From positions 28,801,447 through 28,865,446 of the forward strand of contig JBAIZL010000007.1 in assembly GCA_036971475.1 (NCBI GenBank): a stretch of 64,000 nt of DNA, written 5' to 3'. This stretch comes from Prosapia bicincta. Taxonomy: Eukaryota; Arthropoda; Insecta; Hemiptera; Cercopidae. The translations under genes and the position numbers were made by a program. This document shows positions 1 to 13,374 of this stretch, piece after piece. The first letter of the stretch is position 1. The number at the start of each line of letters is the position of its first letter. The notes under the pieces were generated by a model. That model was not told where the DNA came from and did no database searches. It saw nothing but the letters and a program-made list of their open reading frames with translations.

Positions 1-3000
1 ATCATTACTACTGCACTAATTTCTCTCTCTTCTTCCCATACTTTCTTACAGTGCATTTCATCACATCAGTACTACTGCACTAATTTCTTCCTCTTTTTCC
101 CATTGTTTCTTACAGTGCATTTCATCACATCATTACTATTGCACTAATTTCTCTCTGTTCTTCCCATTGTTTCTTACAGTGCATTTCATCACATCAGTAC
201 TATTGCACTAATTTCTCTCTGTTCTTCCCATTGTTTCTTACAGTGCATTTCATCACATCAGTACTATTGCACTAATTTCTCCCTCTTTCTCCAATGTTTC
301 TTACAGTGCATTTCATCACATCAGTACTACTGCACTAATTTCTCTCTGTTCTTCCCATTGTTTCTTACAGTGCATTTCATCACATCAGTACTATTGCACT
401 AATATCTCCCTCTCTTTCCCTTTGTTTCTTACAGTGCATTTCATCACATCAGTACTACTGCACTAATTTCTCTCTGTTCTTCCCATACTTTCTTACAGTG
501 CATTTCATCACATCAGTACTATTGCACTAATTTCTCTCTGTTCTTCCCATACTTTCTTACAGTGCATTACATCACATTAGTACTACTGCACTAATTTCTC
601 CCTCTTGGTCCCATAGTGTCTTCCTTTGCATTTAATCACATTAGCATTCTTGTACCAATTTCTCGTTCTTTTTTCATTGTGTTCTACAGTGCATTTCACA
701 CATTAGTATTACTACACTTATTTCTATCATTTCTTTTCATAATGTATTTCTGTGCATTTCATAACATCAGTACTATTGCACTAATTTCCCCCTCTTTTTC
801 CCATTGTTTCGTACAGTGCATTTCATCACACATTACTATTGCACTAATTTCTCTCTGTTCTTCCCATTGTTTCTTACAGTGCATTTCATCACATCAGTAC
901 TATTGCACTAATTTCTCCCTCTTTTTCCCATTGTTTCTTACAGTGCATTTCATCACATTAGTATTATTGCACTCATTTCTCCCTCTTTTTCCCATTGTTT
1001 CTTACAGTGCATTTCATCACATCAGTACTACTGCACTAATTTCTCTCTGTTCTTCCAATTGTTTCTTACAGTGCATTTCATCACATCAGTACTATTGCAC
1101 TAAATTCTCCCTCTTTTTCCCATTGTTTCTTACAGTGCATTTCATCACATCAGTACTACTGCACTATTTTCTCTCTGTTCTTCCCATACTTTATTACAGT
1201 GCATTACATCACATTAGTATTATTGCACTAATTTCTCCCTCTTGGTCCCATAGTGTCTTCCTTTGCATTTAATCACATAAGCATTATTGTACCAATTTCT
1301 CGTTCTTTTTTTCATTGTGTTCTACAGATCATTTCATCACATTAGTATTATTGCACTAATTTCTATCTTTTCTTTTCATAATGTATTTCTGTGCATTTCA
1401 TCACATTAGTATTATTGCACTAATTTCTCCCTCTTTTTCCCATTGTTTCTTACAGTGCATTTCATTACATCAGTACTATTGCACTAATTTCTCCCTCTTT
1501 TTCCCATTGTTTCTTACAGTGCATTTCATCACATCAGTACTATTGCACTAATTTCTCCCTCTTTTTCCCATCGTTTCTTACAGTGCATTTCATTACATCA
1601 TTACTACTGCACTAATTTCTCTCTGTTCTTCCCATACTTTCTTACAGTGCATTTCATCACATCAGTACTACTGCACTAATTTCTTCCTCTTTTTCCCATT
1701 GTATCTTACAGTGCATTTCATCACATCAGTACTACTGCACTAATTTCTTCCTCTTTTTGCCATTGTTTCTTACAGTGCATTTCATCACATCAGTACTATT
1801 GCACTAATTTCTCCCTCTTTTTCCCATTGTTTCTTACAGTGCATTTCATCACATCAGTACTATTGCACTAATTTCTCCCTCTTTTTCCCATTGTTTCTTA
1901 CAGTGCATTTCATTACATCATTACTACTGCACTAATTTCTCTCTCTTCTTCCCATACTTTCTTACAGTGCATTTCATCACATCAGTACTACTGCACTAAT
2001 TTCTTCCTCTTTTTCCCATTGTTTCTTACAGTGCATTTCATCACATCAGTACTATTGCACTAATTTCTCTCTGTTCTTCCCATTGTTTCTTACAGTGCAT
2101 TTCATCACATCAGTACTACTGCACTAATTTCTTCCTCTTTTTCCCATTGTTTCTTACAGTGCATTTCATCACATCAGTACTATTGCACTAATTTCTCCCT
2201 CTTTTTCCCATTGTTTCTTACAGTGCATTTCATCACATCAGTACTACTGCACTTATTTCTCTCTGTTCTCTCCATTGTTTCTTACAGTGCATTTCATCAC
2301 ATCAGTACTATTGCACTAATTTCTCCCTCTTTTTCCCATCGTTTCTTACAGTGCATTTCATTACATCATTACTACTGCACTAATTTCTCTCTGTTCTTCC
2401 CATACTTTCTTACAGTGCATTTCATCACATCAGTACTATTGCACTAATTTCTCCCTCTTTTTCCCATTGTTTCTTACAGTGCATTTTATCACATCAGTAC
2501 TATTGCACTAATTTCTCTCTGTTCTTCCCATTGTTTCTTACAGTGCATTTTATCACATCAGTACTACTGCACTAATTTCTTCCTCTTTTTCCCATTGTTT
2601 CTTACAGTGCATTTCATCACATCAGTACTATTGCACTAATTTCTCCCTCTTTTTCCCATCGTTTCTTACAGTGCATTTCATCACATCAGTACTATTGCAC
2701 TAATTTCTCCCTCTTTTTCCCATAGTTTCTTACAGTGCATTTCATTACATCATTACTACTGCACTAATTTCTCTCTCTTCTTCCCATACTTTCTTACAGT
2801 GCATTTCATCACATCAGTACTACTGCACTAATTTCTTCCTCTTTTTCCCATTGTTTCTTACAGTGCATTTCATCACATCAGTACTATTGCACTAATTTCT
2901 CTCTGTTCTTCCCATTGTTTCTTACAGTGCATTTCATCACATCAGTACTATTGCACTAATTTCTCCCTCTTTTTCCCATTGTTTCTTACAGTGCATTTCA

Positions 3001-4757
3001 TCACATCAGTACTATTGCACTAATTTCTCCCTCTTTCTCCCATTGTTTCTTACAGTGCATTTCATCACATCAGTACTACTGCACTAATTTCTCTCTGTTC
3101 TTCCCATTGTTTCTTACAGTGCATTTCATCACATCAGTACTACCGAACTAATTTCTCCCTTTTTTTCCCATTGTTTCTTACAGTGCATTTCATCACATCA
3201 GTACTACTGCACTAATTTCTCTCTGTTCTTCCCATTGTTTCTTACAGTGCATTTCATCACATCAGTACTATTGCACTAATTTCTCCCTCTCTTTCCCTTT
3301 GTTTCTTACAGTGCATTTCATCACATCAGTACTACTGCACTAATTTCTCTCAGTTCTTCCCATACTTTCTTACAGTGCATTTCATCACATCAGTACTATT
3401 GCACTAATTTCTCTCTGTTCTTCCCATACTTTCTTACAGTGCATTACATCACATTAGTACTACTGCACTAATTTCTCCCTCTTGGTCCCATAGTGTCTTC
3501 CTTTGCATTTAATCACATTAGCATTCTTGTACCAATTTCTCGTTCTTTTTTCATTGTGTTCTACAGTGCATTTCATCACATCAGTACTACTGCACTAATT
3601 TCTTCCTCTTTTTCCCATTGTTTCTTACAGTGCATTTCATCACATCAGTACTATTGCACTAATTTCTCCCTCTCTTTCCCTTTGTTTCTTACAGTGCATT
3701 TCATCACATCAGTACTACTGCACTAATTTCTCTCAGTTCTTCCCATACTTTCTTACAGTGCATTTCATCACATCAGTACTATTGCACTAATTTCTCTCTG
3801 TTCTTCCCATACTTTCTTACAGTGCATTACATCACATTAGTACTACTGCACTAATTTCTCCCTCTTGGTCCCATAGTGTCTTCCTTTGCATTTAATCACA
3901 TTAGCATTCTTGTACCAATTTCTCGTTCTTTTTTCATTGTGTTCTACAGTGCATTTCACACATTAGTATTACTACACTAATTTCTATCATTTCTTTTCAT
4001 AATGTATTTCTGTGCATTTCATAACATCAGTACTATTGCACTAATTTCCCCCTCTTTTTCCCATTGTTTCTTACAGTGCATTTCATCACACATTACTATT
4101 GCACTAATTTCTCTCTGTTCTTCCCATTGTTTCTTACAGTGCATTTCATCACATCAGTACTATTGCACTAATTTCTCCCTCTTTTTCCCATTGTTTCTTA
4201 CAGTGCATTTCATCACATCAGTACTATTGCACTAATTTCGCCCTCTTTTTCCCATTGTTTCTTACAGTGCATTTCATCACTTCAGTACTATTGCACTAAT
4301 TTCTCCCTTTTTTCCCCATTGCTTCTTACAGTGCATTTCATCACATCAGTACTACCGAACTAATTTCTCCCTCTTTTTCCCATTGTTTCTTACAGTGCAT
4401 TTCATCACATCAGTACTACTGCACTAATTTCTCTCTGTTCTTCCAATTGTTTCTTACAGTGCATTTCATCACATCAGTACTATTGCACTAATTTCTCAAT
4501 CTTTTTCCCATTGTTTCTTACAGTGCATTTCATTACATCATTACTACTGCACTAATTTCTCTCTGTTCTTTCCATACTTTATTACAGTGCATTACATCAC
4601 ATTAGTATTATTGCACTAATTTCTCCCTCTTGGTCCCATAGTGTCTTCCTTTGCATTTAATCACATAAGCATTATTGTACCAATTTCTCGTTCTTTTTTT
4701 CATTGTGTTCTACAGATCATTTCATCACATTAGTATTATTGCACTAATTTCTATCTT

Positions 4758-7700
4758 TTCTTTTCATAATGTATTTCTGTGCATTTCATCACATTAGTAT
4801 TATTGCACTAATTTCTCCCTTTTTTCCCCATTGCTTCTTACAGTGCATTTCATCACATCAGTACTACCGAACTAATTTCTCCCTCTTTTTCCCATTGTTT
4901 CTTACAGTGCATTTCATCACATCAGTACTATTGCACTAATTTCTCCCTCTTTTTCCCATTGTTTCTTACAGTGCATTTCATTACATCATTACTACTGCAC
5001 TAATTTCTCTCTGTTCTTCCCATACTTTCTTACAGTGCATTTCATCACATCAGTACTACTGCACTAATTTCTTCTTCTTTTTCCCATTGTTTCTTACAGT
5101 GCATTTCATCACATCAGTACTACTGCACTAATTTCTTCCTCTTTTTGCCATTGTTTCTTACAGTGCATTTCATCACATCAGTACTACTGCACTAATTTCT
5201 TCCTCTTTTTGCCATTGTTTCTTACAGTGCATTTCATCACATCATTACTACTGCACTAATTTCTATCTGTTCTTCCCATACTTTCTTACAGTGCATTACA
5301 TCACATTAGTATTATTGCACTAATTTCTCCCTCTTGGTCCCATAGTGTCTTCCTTTGCATTTAATCACATAAGCATTATTGTACCAATATCTCGTTCTTT
5401 TTTTCATTGTGTTCTTCAGATCATTTCATCACATTAGTATTATTGCACTAATTTCTATCTTTTCTTTTCATAATGTATTTCTGTGCATTTCATCACATCA
5501 GTACTATTGCACTAATTTCTCCCTCTTTTTCCCATTGTTTCTTACAGTGCATTTCATTACATCAGTACTATTGCACTAATTTCTACCTCTTTTTCCCATT
5601 GTTTCTTACAGTGCATTTCATCACATCAGTACTATTGCACTAATTTCTCCCTCTTTTTCCCATTGTTTCTTACAGTGCATTTCATTACATCATTACTACT
5701 GCACTAATTTCTCTCTGTTCTTCCCATACTTTATTACAGTGCATTACATCACATTAGTATTATTGCACTAATTTCTCCCTCTTGGTCCCATAGTGTCTTC
5801 CTTTGCATTTAATCACATAAGCATTATTGTACCAATTTCTCGTTCTTTTTTTCATTGTGTTCTACAGATCATTTCATCACATTAGTATTATTGCACTAAT
5901 TTCTATCTTTTCTTTTCATAATGTATTTCTGTGCATTTCATCACATTAGTATTATTGCACTAATTTCTCCCTCTTTTTCCCATTGTTTCTTACAGTGCAT
6001 TTCATTACATCAGTACTATTGCACTAATTTCTCCCTCTTTTTCCCATTGTTTCTTACAGTGCATTTCATCACATCAGTACTACTGCACTAATTTCTTCCT
6101 CTTTTTGCCATTGTTTCTTACAGTGCATTTCATCACATCAGTACTATTGCACTAATTTCTCTCTGTTCTTCCCATTGTTTCTTACAGTGCATTTCATCAC
6201 ATCAGTACTACTGCACTAATTTCTTCCTCTTTTTGCCATTGTTTCTTACAGTGCATTTCATCACATCAGTGCTACTGCACTAATTTCTTCCTCTTTTTCC
6301 CATTGTTTCTTACAGTGCATTTCATCACATCAGTACTATTGCACTAATTTCTCTCTGTTCTTCCCATTGTTTCTTACAGTGCATTTCATCACATCAGTAC
6401 TACTGCACTAATTTCTTCCTCTTTTTCCCATTGTTTCTTACAGTGCATTTCATCACATCAGTACTATTGCACTAATTTCTCCCTCTTTTTCCCATTGTTT
6501 CTTACAGTGCATTTCATCACATCAGTACTACTGCACTTATTTCTCTCTGTTCTCTCCATTGTTTCTTACAGTGCATTTCATCACATCAGTACTATTGCAC
6601 TAATTTCTCCCTCTTTTTCCCATCGTTTCTTACAGTGCATTTCATTACATCATTACTACTGCACTAATTTCTCTCTGTTCTTCCCATACTTTCTTACAGT
6701 GCATTTCATCACATCAGTACTATTGCACTAATTTCTCCCTCTTTTTCCCATTGTTTCTTACAGTGCATTTTATCACATCAGTACTATTGCACTAATTTCT
6801 CTCTGTTCTTCCCATTGTTTCTTACAGTGCATTTTATCACATCAGTACTACTGCACTAATTTCTTCCTCTTTTTCCCATTGTTTCTTACAGTGCATTTCA
6901 TCACATCAGTACTATTGCACTAATTTCTCCCTCTTTTTCCCATCGTTTCTTACAGTGCATTTCATCACATCAGTACTATTGCACTAATTTCTCCCTCTTT
7001 TTCCCATAGTTTCTTACAGTGCATTTCATTACATCATTACTACTGCACTAATTTCTCTCTCTTCTTCCCATACTTTCTTACAGTGCATTTCATCACATCA
7101 GTACTACTGCACTAATTTCTTCCTCTTTTTCCCATTGTTTCTTACAGTGCATTTCATCACATCAGTACTATTGCACTAATTTCTCTCTGTTCTTCCCATT
7201 GTTTCTTACAGTGCATTTCATCACATCAGTACTATTGCACTAATTTCTCCCTCTTTTTCCCATTGTTTCTTACAGTGCATTTCATCACATCAGTACTATT
7301 GCACTAATTTCTCCCTCTTTCTCCCATTGTTTCTTACAGTGCATTTCATCACATCAGTACTACTGCACTAATTTCTCTCTGTTCTTCCCATTGTTTCTTA
7401 CAGTGCATTTCATCACATCAGTACTACCGAACTAATTTCTCCCTTTTTTTCCCATTGTTTCTTACAGTGCATTTCATCACATCAGTACTACTGCACTAAT
7501 TTCTCTCTGTTCTTCCCATTGTTTCTTACAGTGCATTTCATCACATCAGTACTATTGCACTAATTTCTCCCTCTCTTTCCCTTTGTTTCTTACAGTGCAT
7601 TTCATCACATCAGTACTACTGCACTAATTTCTCTCAGTTCTTCCCATACTTTCTTACAGTGCATTTCATCACATCAGTACTATTGCACTAATTTCTCTCT

Positions 7701-10700
7701 GTTCTTCCCATACTTTCTTACAGTGCATTACATCACATTAGTACTACTGCACTAATTTCTCCCTCTTGGTCCCATAGTGTCTTCCTTTGCATTTAATCAC
7801 ATTAGCATTCTTGTACCAATTTCTCGTTCTTTTTTCATTGTGTTCTACAGTGCATTTCACACATTAGTATTACTACACTAATTTCTATCATTTCTTTTCA
7901 TAATGTATTTCTGTGCATTTCATCACATTAGTATTATTGCACTAATTTCTCCCTTTTTTCCCCATTGCTTCTTACAGTGCATTTCATCACATCAGTACTA
8001 CCGAACTAATTTCTCCCTCTTTTTCCCATTGTTTCTTACAGTGCATTTCATCACATCAGTACTATTGCACTAATTTCTCCCTCTTTTTCCCATTGTTTCT
8101 TACAGTGCATTTCATTACATCATTACTACTGCACTAATTTCTCTCTGTTCTTCCCATACTTTCTTACAGTGCATTTCATCACATCAGTACTACTGCACTA
8201 ATTTCTTCTTCTTTTTCCCATTGTTTCTTACAGTGCATTTCATCACATCAGTACTACTGCACTAATTTCTTCCTCTTTTTGCCATTGTTTCTTACAGTGC
8301 ATTTCATCACATCAGTACTACTGCACTAATTTCTTCCTCTTTTTGCCATTGTTTCTTACAGTGCATTTCATCACATCATTACTACTGCACTAATTTCTAT
8401 CTGTTCTTCCCATACTTTCTTACAGTGCATTACATCACATTAGTATTATTGCACTAATTTCTCCCTCTTGGTCCCATAGTGTCTTCCTTTGCATTTAATC
8501 ACATAAGCATTATTGTACCAATATCTCGTTCTTTTTTTCATTGTGTTCTTCAGATCATTTCATCACATTAGTATTATTGCACTAATTTCTATCTTTTCTT
8601 TTCATAATGTATTTCTGTGCATTTCATCACATCAGTACTATTGCACTAATTTCTCCCTCTTTTTCCCATTGTTTCTTACAGTGCATTTCATTACATCAGT
8701 ACTATTGCACTAATTTCTACCTCTTTTTCCCATTGTTTCTTACAGTGCATTTCATCACATCAGTACTATTGCACTAATTTCTCCCTCTTTTTCCCATTGT
8801 TTCTTACAGTGCATTTCATTACATCATTACTACTGCACTAATTTCTCTCTGTTCTTCCCATACTTTATTACAGTGCATTACATCACATTAGTATTATTGC
8901 ACTAATTTCTCCCTCTTGGTCCCATAGTGTCTTCCTTTGCATTTAATCACATAAGCATTATTGTACCAATTTCTCGTTCTTTTTTTCATTGTGTTCTACA
9001 GATCATTTCATCACATTAGTATTATTGCACTAATTTCTATCTTTTCTTTTCATAATGTATTTCTGTGCATTTCATCACATTAGTATTATTGCACTAATTT
9101 CTCCCTCTTTTTCCCATTGTTTCTTACAGTGCATTTCATTACATCAGTACTATTGCACTAATTTCTCCCTCTTTTTCCCATTGTTTCTTACAGTGCATTT
9201 CATCACATCAGTACTACTGCACTAATTTCTTCCTCTTTTTGCCATTGTTTCTTACAGTGCATTTCATCACATCAGTACTATTGCACTAATTTCTCTCTGT
9301 TCTTCCCATTGTTTCTTACAGTGCATTTCATCACATCAGTACTACTGCACTAATTTCTTCCTCTTTTTGCCATTGTTTCTTACAGTGCATTTCATCACAT
9401 CAGTGCTACTGCACTAATTTCTTCCTCTTTTTCCCATTGTTTCTTACAGTGCATTTCATCACATCAGTACTATTGCACTAATTTCTCTCTGTTCTTCCCA
9501 TTGTTTCTTACAGTGCATTTCATCACATCAGTACTACTGCACTAATTTCTTCCTCTTTTTCCCATTGTTTCTTACAGTGCATTTCATCACATCAGTACTA
9601 TTGCACTAATTTCTCCCTCTTTTTCCCATTGTTTCTTACAGTGCATTTCATCACATCAGTACTACTGCACTTATTTCTCTCTGTTCTCTCCATTGTTTCT
9701 TACAGTGCATTTCATCACATCAGTACTATTGCACTAATTTCTCCCTCTTTTTCCCATCGTTTCTTACAGTGCATTTCATTACATCATTACTACTGCACTA
9801 ATTTCTCTCTGTTCTTCCCATACTTTCTTACAGTGCATTTCATCACATCAGTACTATTGCACTAATTTCTCCCTCTTTTTCCCATTGTTTCTTACAGTGC
9901 ATTTTATCACATCAGTACTATTGCACTAATTTCTCTCTGTTCTTCCCATTGTTTCTTACAGTGCATTTTATCACATCAGTACTACTGCACTAATTTCTTC
10001 CTCTTTTTCCCATTGTTTCTTACAGTGCATTTCATCACATCAGTACTATTGCACTAATTTCTCCCTCTTTTTCCCATCGTTTCTTACAGTGCATTTCATC
10101 ACATCAGTACTATTGCACTAATTTCTCCCTCTTTTTCCCATAGTTTCTTACAGTGCATTTCATTACATCATTACTACTGCACTAATTTCTCTCTCTTCTT
10201 CCCATACTTTCTTACAGTGCATTTCATCACATCAGTACTACTGCACTAATTTCTTCCTCTTTTTCCCATTGTTTCTTACAGTGCATTTCATCACATCAGT
10301 ACTATTGCACTAATTTCTCTCTGTTCTTCCCATTGTTTCTTACAGTGCATTTCATCACATCAGTACTATTGCACTAATTTCTCCCTCTTTTTCCCATTGT
10401 TTCTTACAGTGCATTTCATCACATCAGTACTATTGCACTAATTTCTCCCTCTTTCTCCCATTGTTTCTTACAGTGCATTTCATCACATCAGTACTACTGC
10501 ACTAATTTCTCTCTGTTCTTCCCATTGTTTCTTACAGTGCATTTCATCACATCAGTACTACCGAACTAATTTCTCCCTTTTTTTCCCATTGTTTCTTACA
10601 GTGCATTTCATCACATCAGTACTACTGCACTAATTTCTCTCTGTTCTTCCCATTGTTTCTTACAGTGCATTTCATCACATCAGTACTATTGCACTAATTT

Positions 10701-11054
10701 CTCCCTCTCTTTCCCTTTGTTTCTTACAGTGCATTTCATCACATCAGTACTACTGCACTAATTTCTCTCAGTTCTTCCCATACTTTCTTACAGTGCATTT
10801 CATCACATCAGTACTATTGCACTAATTTCTCTCTGTTCTTCCCATACTTTCTTACAGTGCATTACATCACATTAGTACTACTGCACTAATTTCTCCCTCT
10901 TGGTCCCATAGTGTCTTCCTTTGCATTTAATCACATTAGCATTCTTGTACCAATTTCTCGTTCTTTTTTCATTGTGTTCTACAGTGCATTTCACACATTA
11001 GTATTACTACACTAATTTCTATCATTTCTTTTCATAATGTATTTCTGTGCATTT
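4758..11054 (+). repeat. Higher-order repeat of 3,134 bp (49 monomers) in the 64-bp satellite, two tandem blocks
   Basis: The sequence from about 4,758 to 7,920 reappears at an offset of 3,134 bases (about 7,892-11,054), including rare variants such as the CTTGGTCCCATAG cassettes at 5,332, 5,781 and 7,765 against 8,466, 8,915 and 10,899. Translations of 5,379-5,579 and 8,513-8,713 are identical. The offset equals 49 monomers less 2 bases. The match breaks where the left copy has ATCT and the right copy ATCA just before TTTTCATAATG, which marks a boundary. Such near-identity implies recent unequal exchange or block amplification, or possibly assembly duplication. Confidence 0.85.
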
Positions 11055-13374
11055 CATAACATCAGTACTATTGCACTAATTTCCCCCTCTTTTTCCCATT
11101 GTTTCTTACAGTGCATTTCATCACACATTACTATTGCACTAATTTCTCTCTGTTCTTCCCATTGTTTCTTACAGTGCATTTCATCACATCAGTACTATTG
11201 CACTAATTTCTCCCTCTTTTTCCCATTGTTTCTTACAGTGCATTTCATCACATCAGTACTATTGCACTAATTTCGCCCTCTTTTTCCCATTGTTTCTTAC
11301 AGTGCATTTCATCACTTCAGTACTATTGCACTAATTTCTCCCTTTTTTCCCCATTGCTTCTTACAGTGCATTTCATCACATCAGTACTACCGAACTAATT
11401 TCTCCCTCTTTTTCCCATTGTTTCTTACAGTGCATTTCATCACATCAGTACTACTGCACTAATTTCTCTCTGTTCTTCCAATTGTTTCTTACAGTGCATT
11501 TCATCACATCAGTACTATTGCACTAATTTCTCCCTCTTTTTCCCATTGTTTCTTACAGTGCATTTCATTACATCATTACTACTGCACTAATTTCTCTCTG
11601 TTCTTTCCATACTTTATTACAGTGCATTACATCACATTAGTATTATTGCACTAATTTCTCCCTCTTGGTCCCATAGTGTCTTCCTTTGCATTTAATCACA
11701 TAAGCATTATTGTACCAATTTCTCGTTCTTTTTTTCATTGTGTTCTACAGATCATTTCATCACATTAGTATTATTGCACTAATTTCTATCTTTTCTTTTC
11801 ATAATGTATTTCTGTGCATTTCATCACATTAGTATTATTGCACTAATTTCTCCCTTTTTTCCCCATTGCTTCTTACAGTGCATTTCATCACATCAGTACT
11901 ACCGAACTAATTTCTCCCTCTTTTTCCCATTGTTTCTTACAGTGCATTTCATCACATCAGTACTATTGCACTAATTTCTCCCTCTTTTTCCCATTGTTTC
12001 TTACAGTGCATTTCATTACATCATTACTACTGCACTAATTTCTCTCTGTTCTTCCCATACTTTCTTACAGTGCATTTCATCACATCAGTACTACTGCACT
12101 AATTTCTTCTTCTTTTTCCCATTGTTTCTTACAGTGCATTTCATCACATCAGTACTACTGCACTAATTTCTTCCTCTTTTTGCCATTGTTTCTTACAGTG
12201 CATTTCATCACATCAGTACTACTGCACTAATTTCTTCCTCTTTTTGCCATTGTTTCTTACAGTGCATTTCATCACATCATTACTACTGCACTAATTTCTA
12301 TCTGTTCTTCCCATACTTTCTTACAGTGCATTACATCACATTAGTATTATTGCACTAATTTCTCCCTCTTGGTCCCATAGTGTCTTCCTTTGCATTTAAT
12401 CACATAAGCATTATTGTACCAATATCTCGTTCTTTTTTTCATTGTGTTCTTCAGATCATTTCATCACATTAGTATTATTGCACTAATTTCTATCTTTTCT
12501 TTTCATAATGTATTTCTGTGCATTTCATCACATCAGTACTATTGCACTAATTTCTCCCTCTTTTTCCCATTGTTTCTTACAGTGCATTTCATTACATCAG
12601 TACTATTGCACTAATTTCTACCTCTTTTTCCCATTGTTTCTTACAGTGCATTTCATCACATCAGTACTATTGCACTAATTTCTCCCTCTTTTTCCCATTG
12701 TTTCTTACAGTGCATTTCATTACATCATTACTACTGCACTAATTTCTCTCTGTTCTTCCCATACTTTATTACAGTGCATTACATCACATTAGTATTATTG
12801 CACTAATTTCTCCCTCTTGGTCCCATAGTGTCTTCCTTTGCATTTAATCACATAAGCATTATTGTACCAATTTCTCGTTCTTTTTTTCATTGTGTTCTAC
12901 AGATCATTTCATCACATTAGTATTATTGCACTAATTTCTATCTTTTCTTTTCATAATGTATTTCTGTGCATTTCATCACATTAGTATTATTGCACTAATT
13001 TCTCCCTCTTTTTCCCATTGTTTCTTACAGTGCATTTCATTACATCAGTACTATTGCACTAATTTCTCCCTCTTTTTCCCATTGTTTCTTACAGTGCATT
13101 TCATCACATCAGTACTACTGCACTAATTTCTTCCTCTTTTTGCCATTGTTTCTTACAGTGCATTTCATCACATCAGTACTATTGCACTAATTTCTCTCTG
13201 TTCTTCCCATTGTTTCTTACAGTGCATTTCATCACATCAGTACTACTGCACTAATTTCTTCCTCTTTTTGCCATTGTTTCTTACAGTGCATTTCATCACA
13301 TCAGTGCTACTGCACTAATTTCTTCCTCTTTTTCCCATTGTTTCTTACAGTGCATTTCATCACATCAGTACTAC
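10600..13374 (+). repeat. Second-level higher-order repeat: copy of about 3,600-6,339 at an offset of 7,035 bp
   Basis: From about 10,600 to 13,374 the array follows the sequence seen 7,035 bases earlier. The rare variant GTGCTACTGC at about 6,269 recurs at about 13,304, and cassettes at 3,864, 4,630 and 5,332 recur at 10,899, 11,664 and 12,367. The offset is the sum of 3,134 and 3,901, the other spacings seen, so the array is a mosaic of nested block duplications. The copies part company after about 13,374, where the right copy continues with simpler TTCTTCCTCTTTTTGCC monomers. Confidence 0.75.

Noticed and set aside
616..1272. 218-codon open frame in the 64-bp array
   Set aside because: Composed entirely of satellite monomers; the pyrimidine-rich unit has few stops. 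A 64-bp period cycles through all three frames, so similar frames occur by chance.
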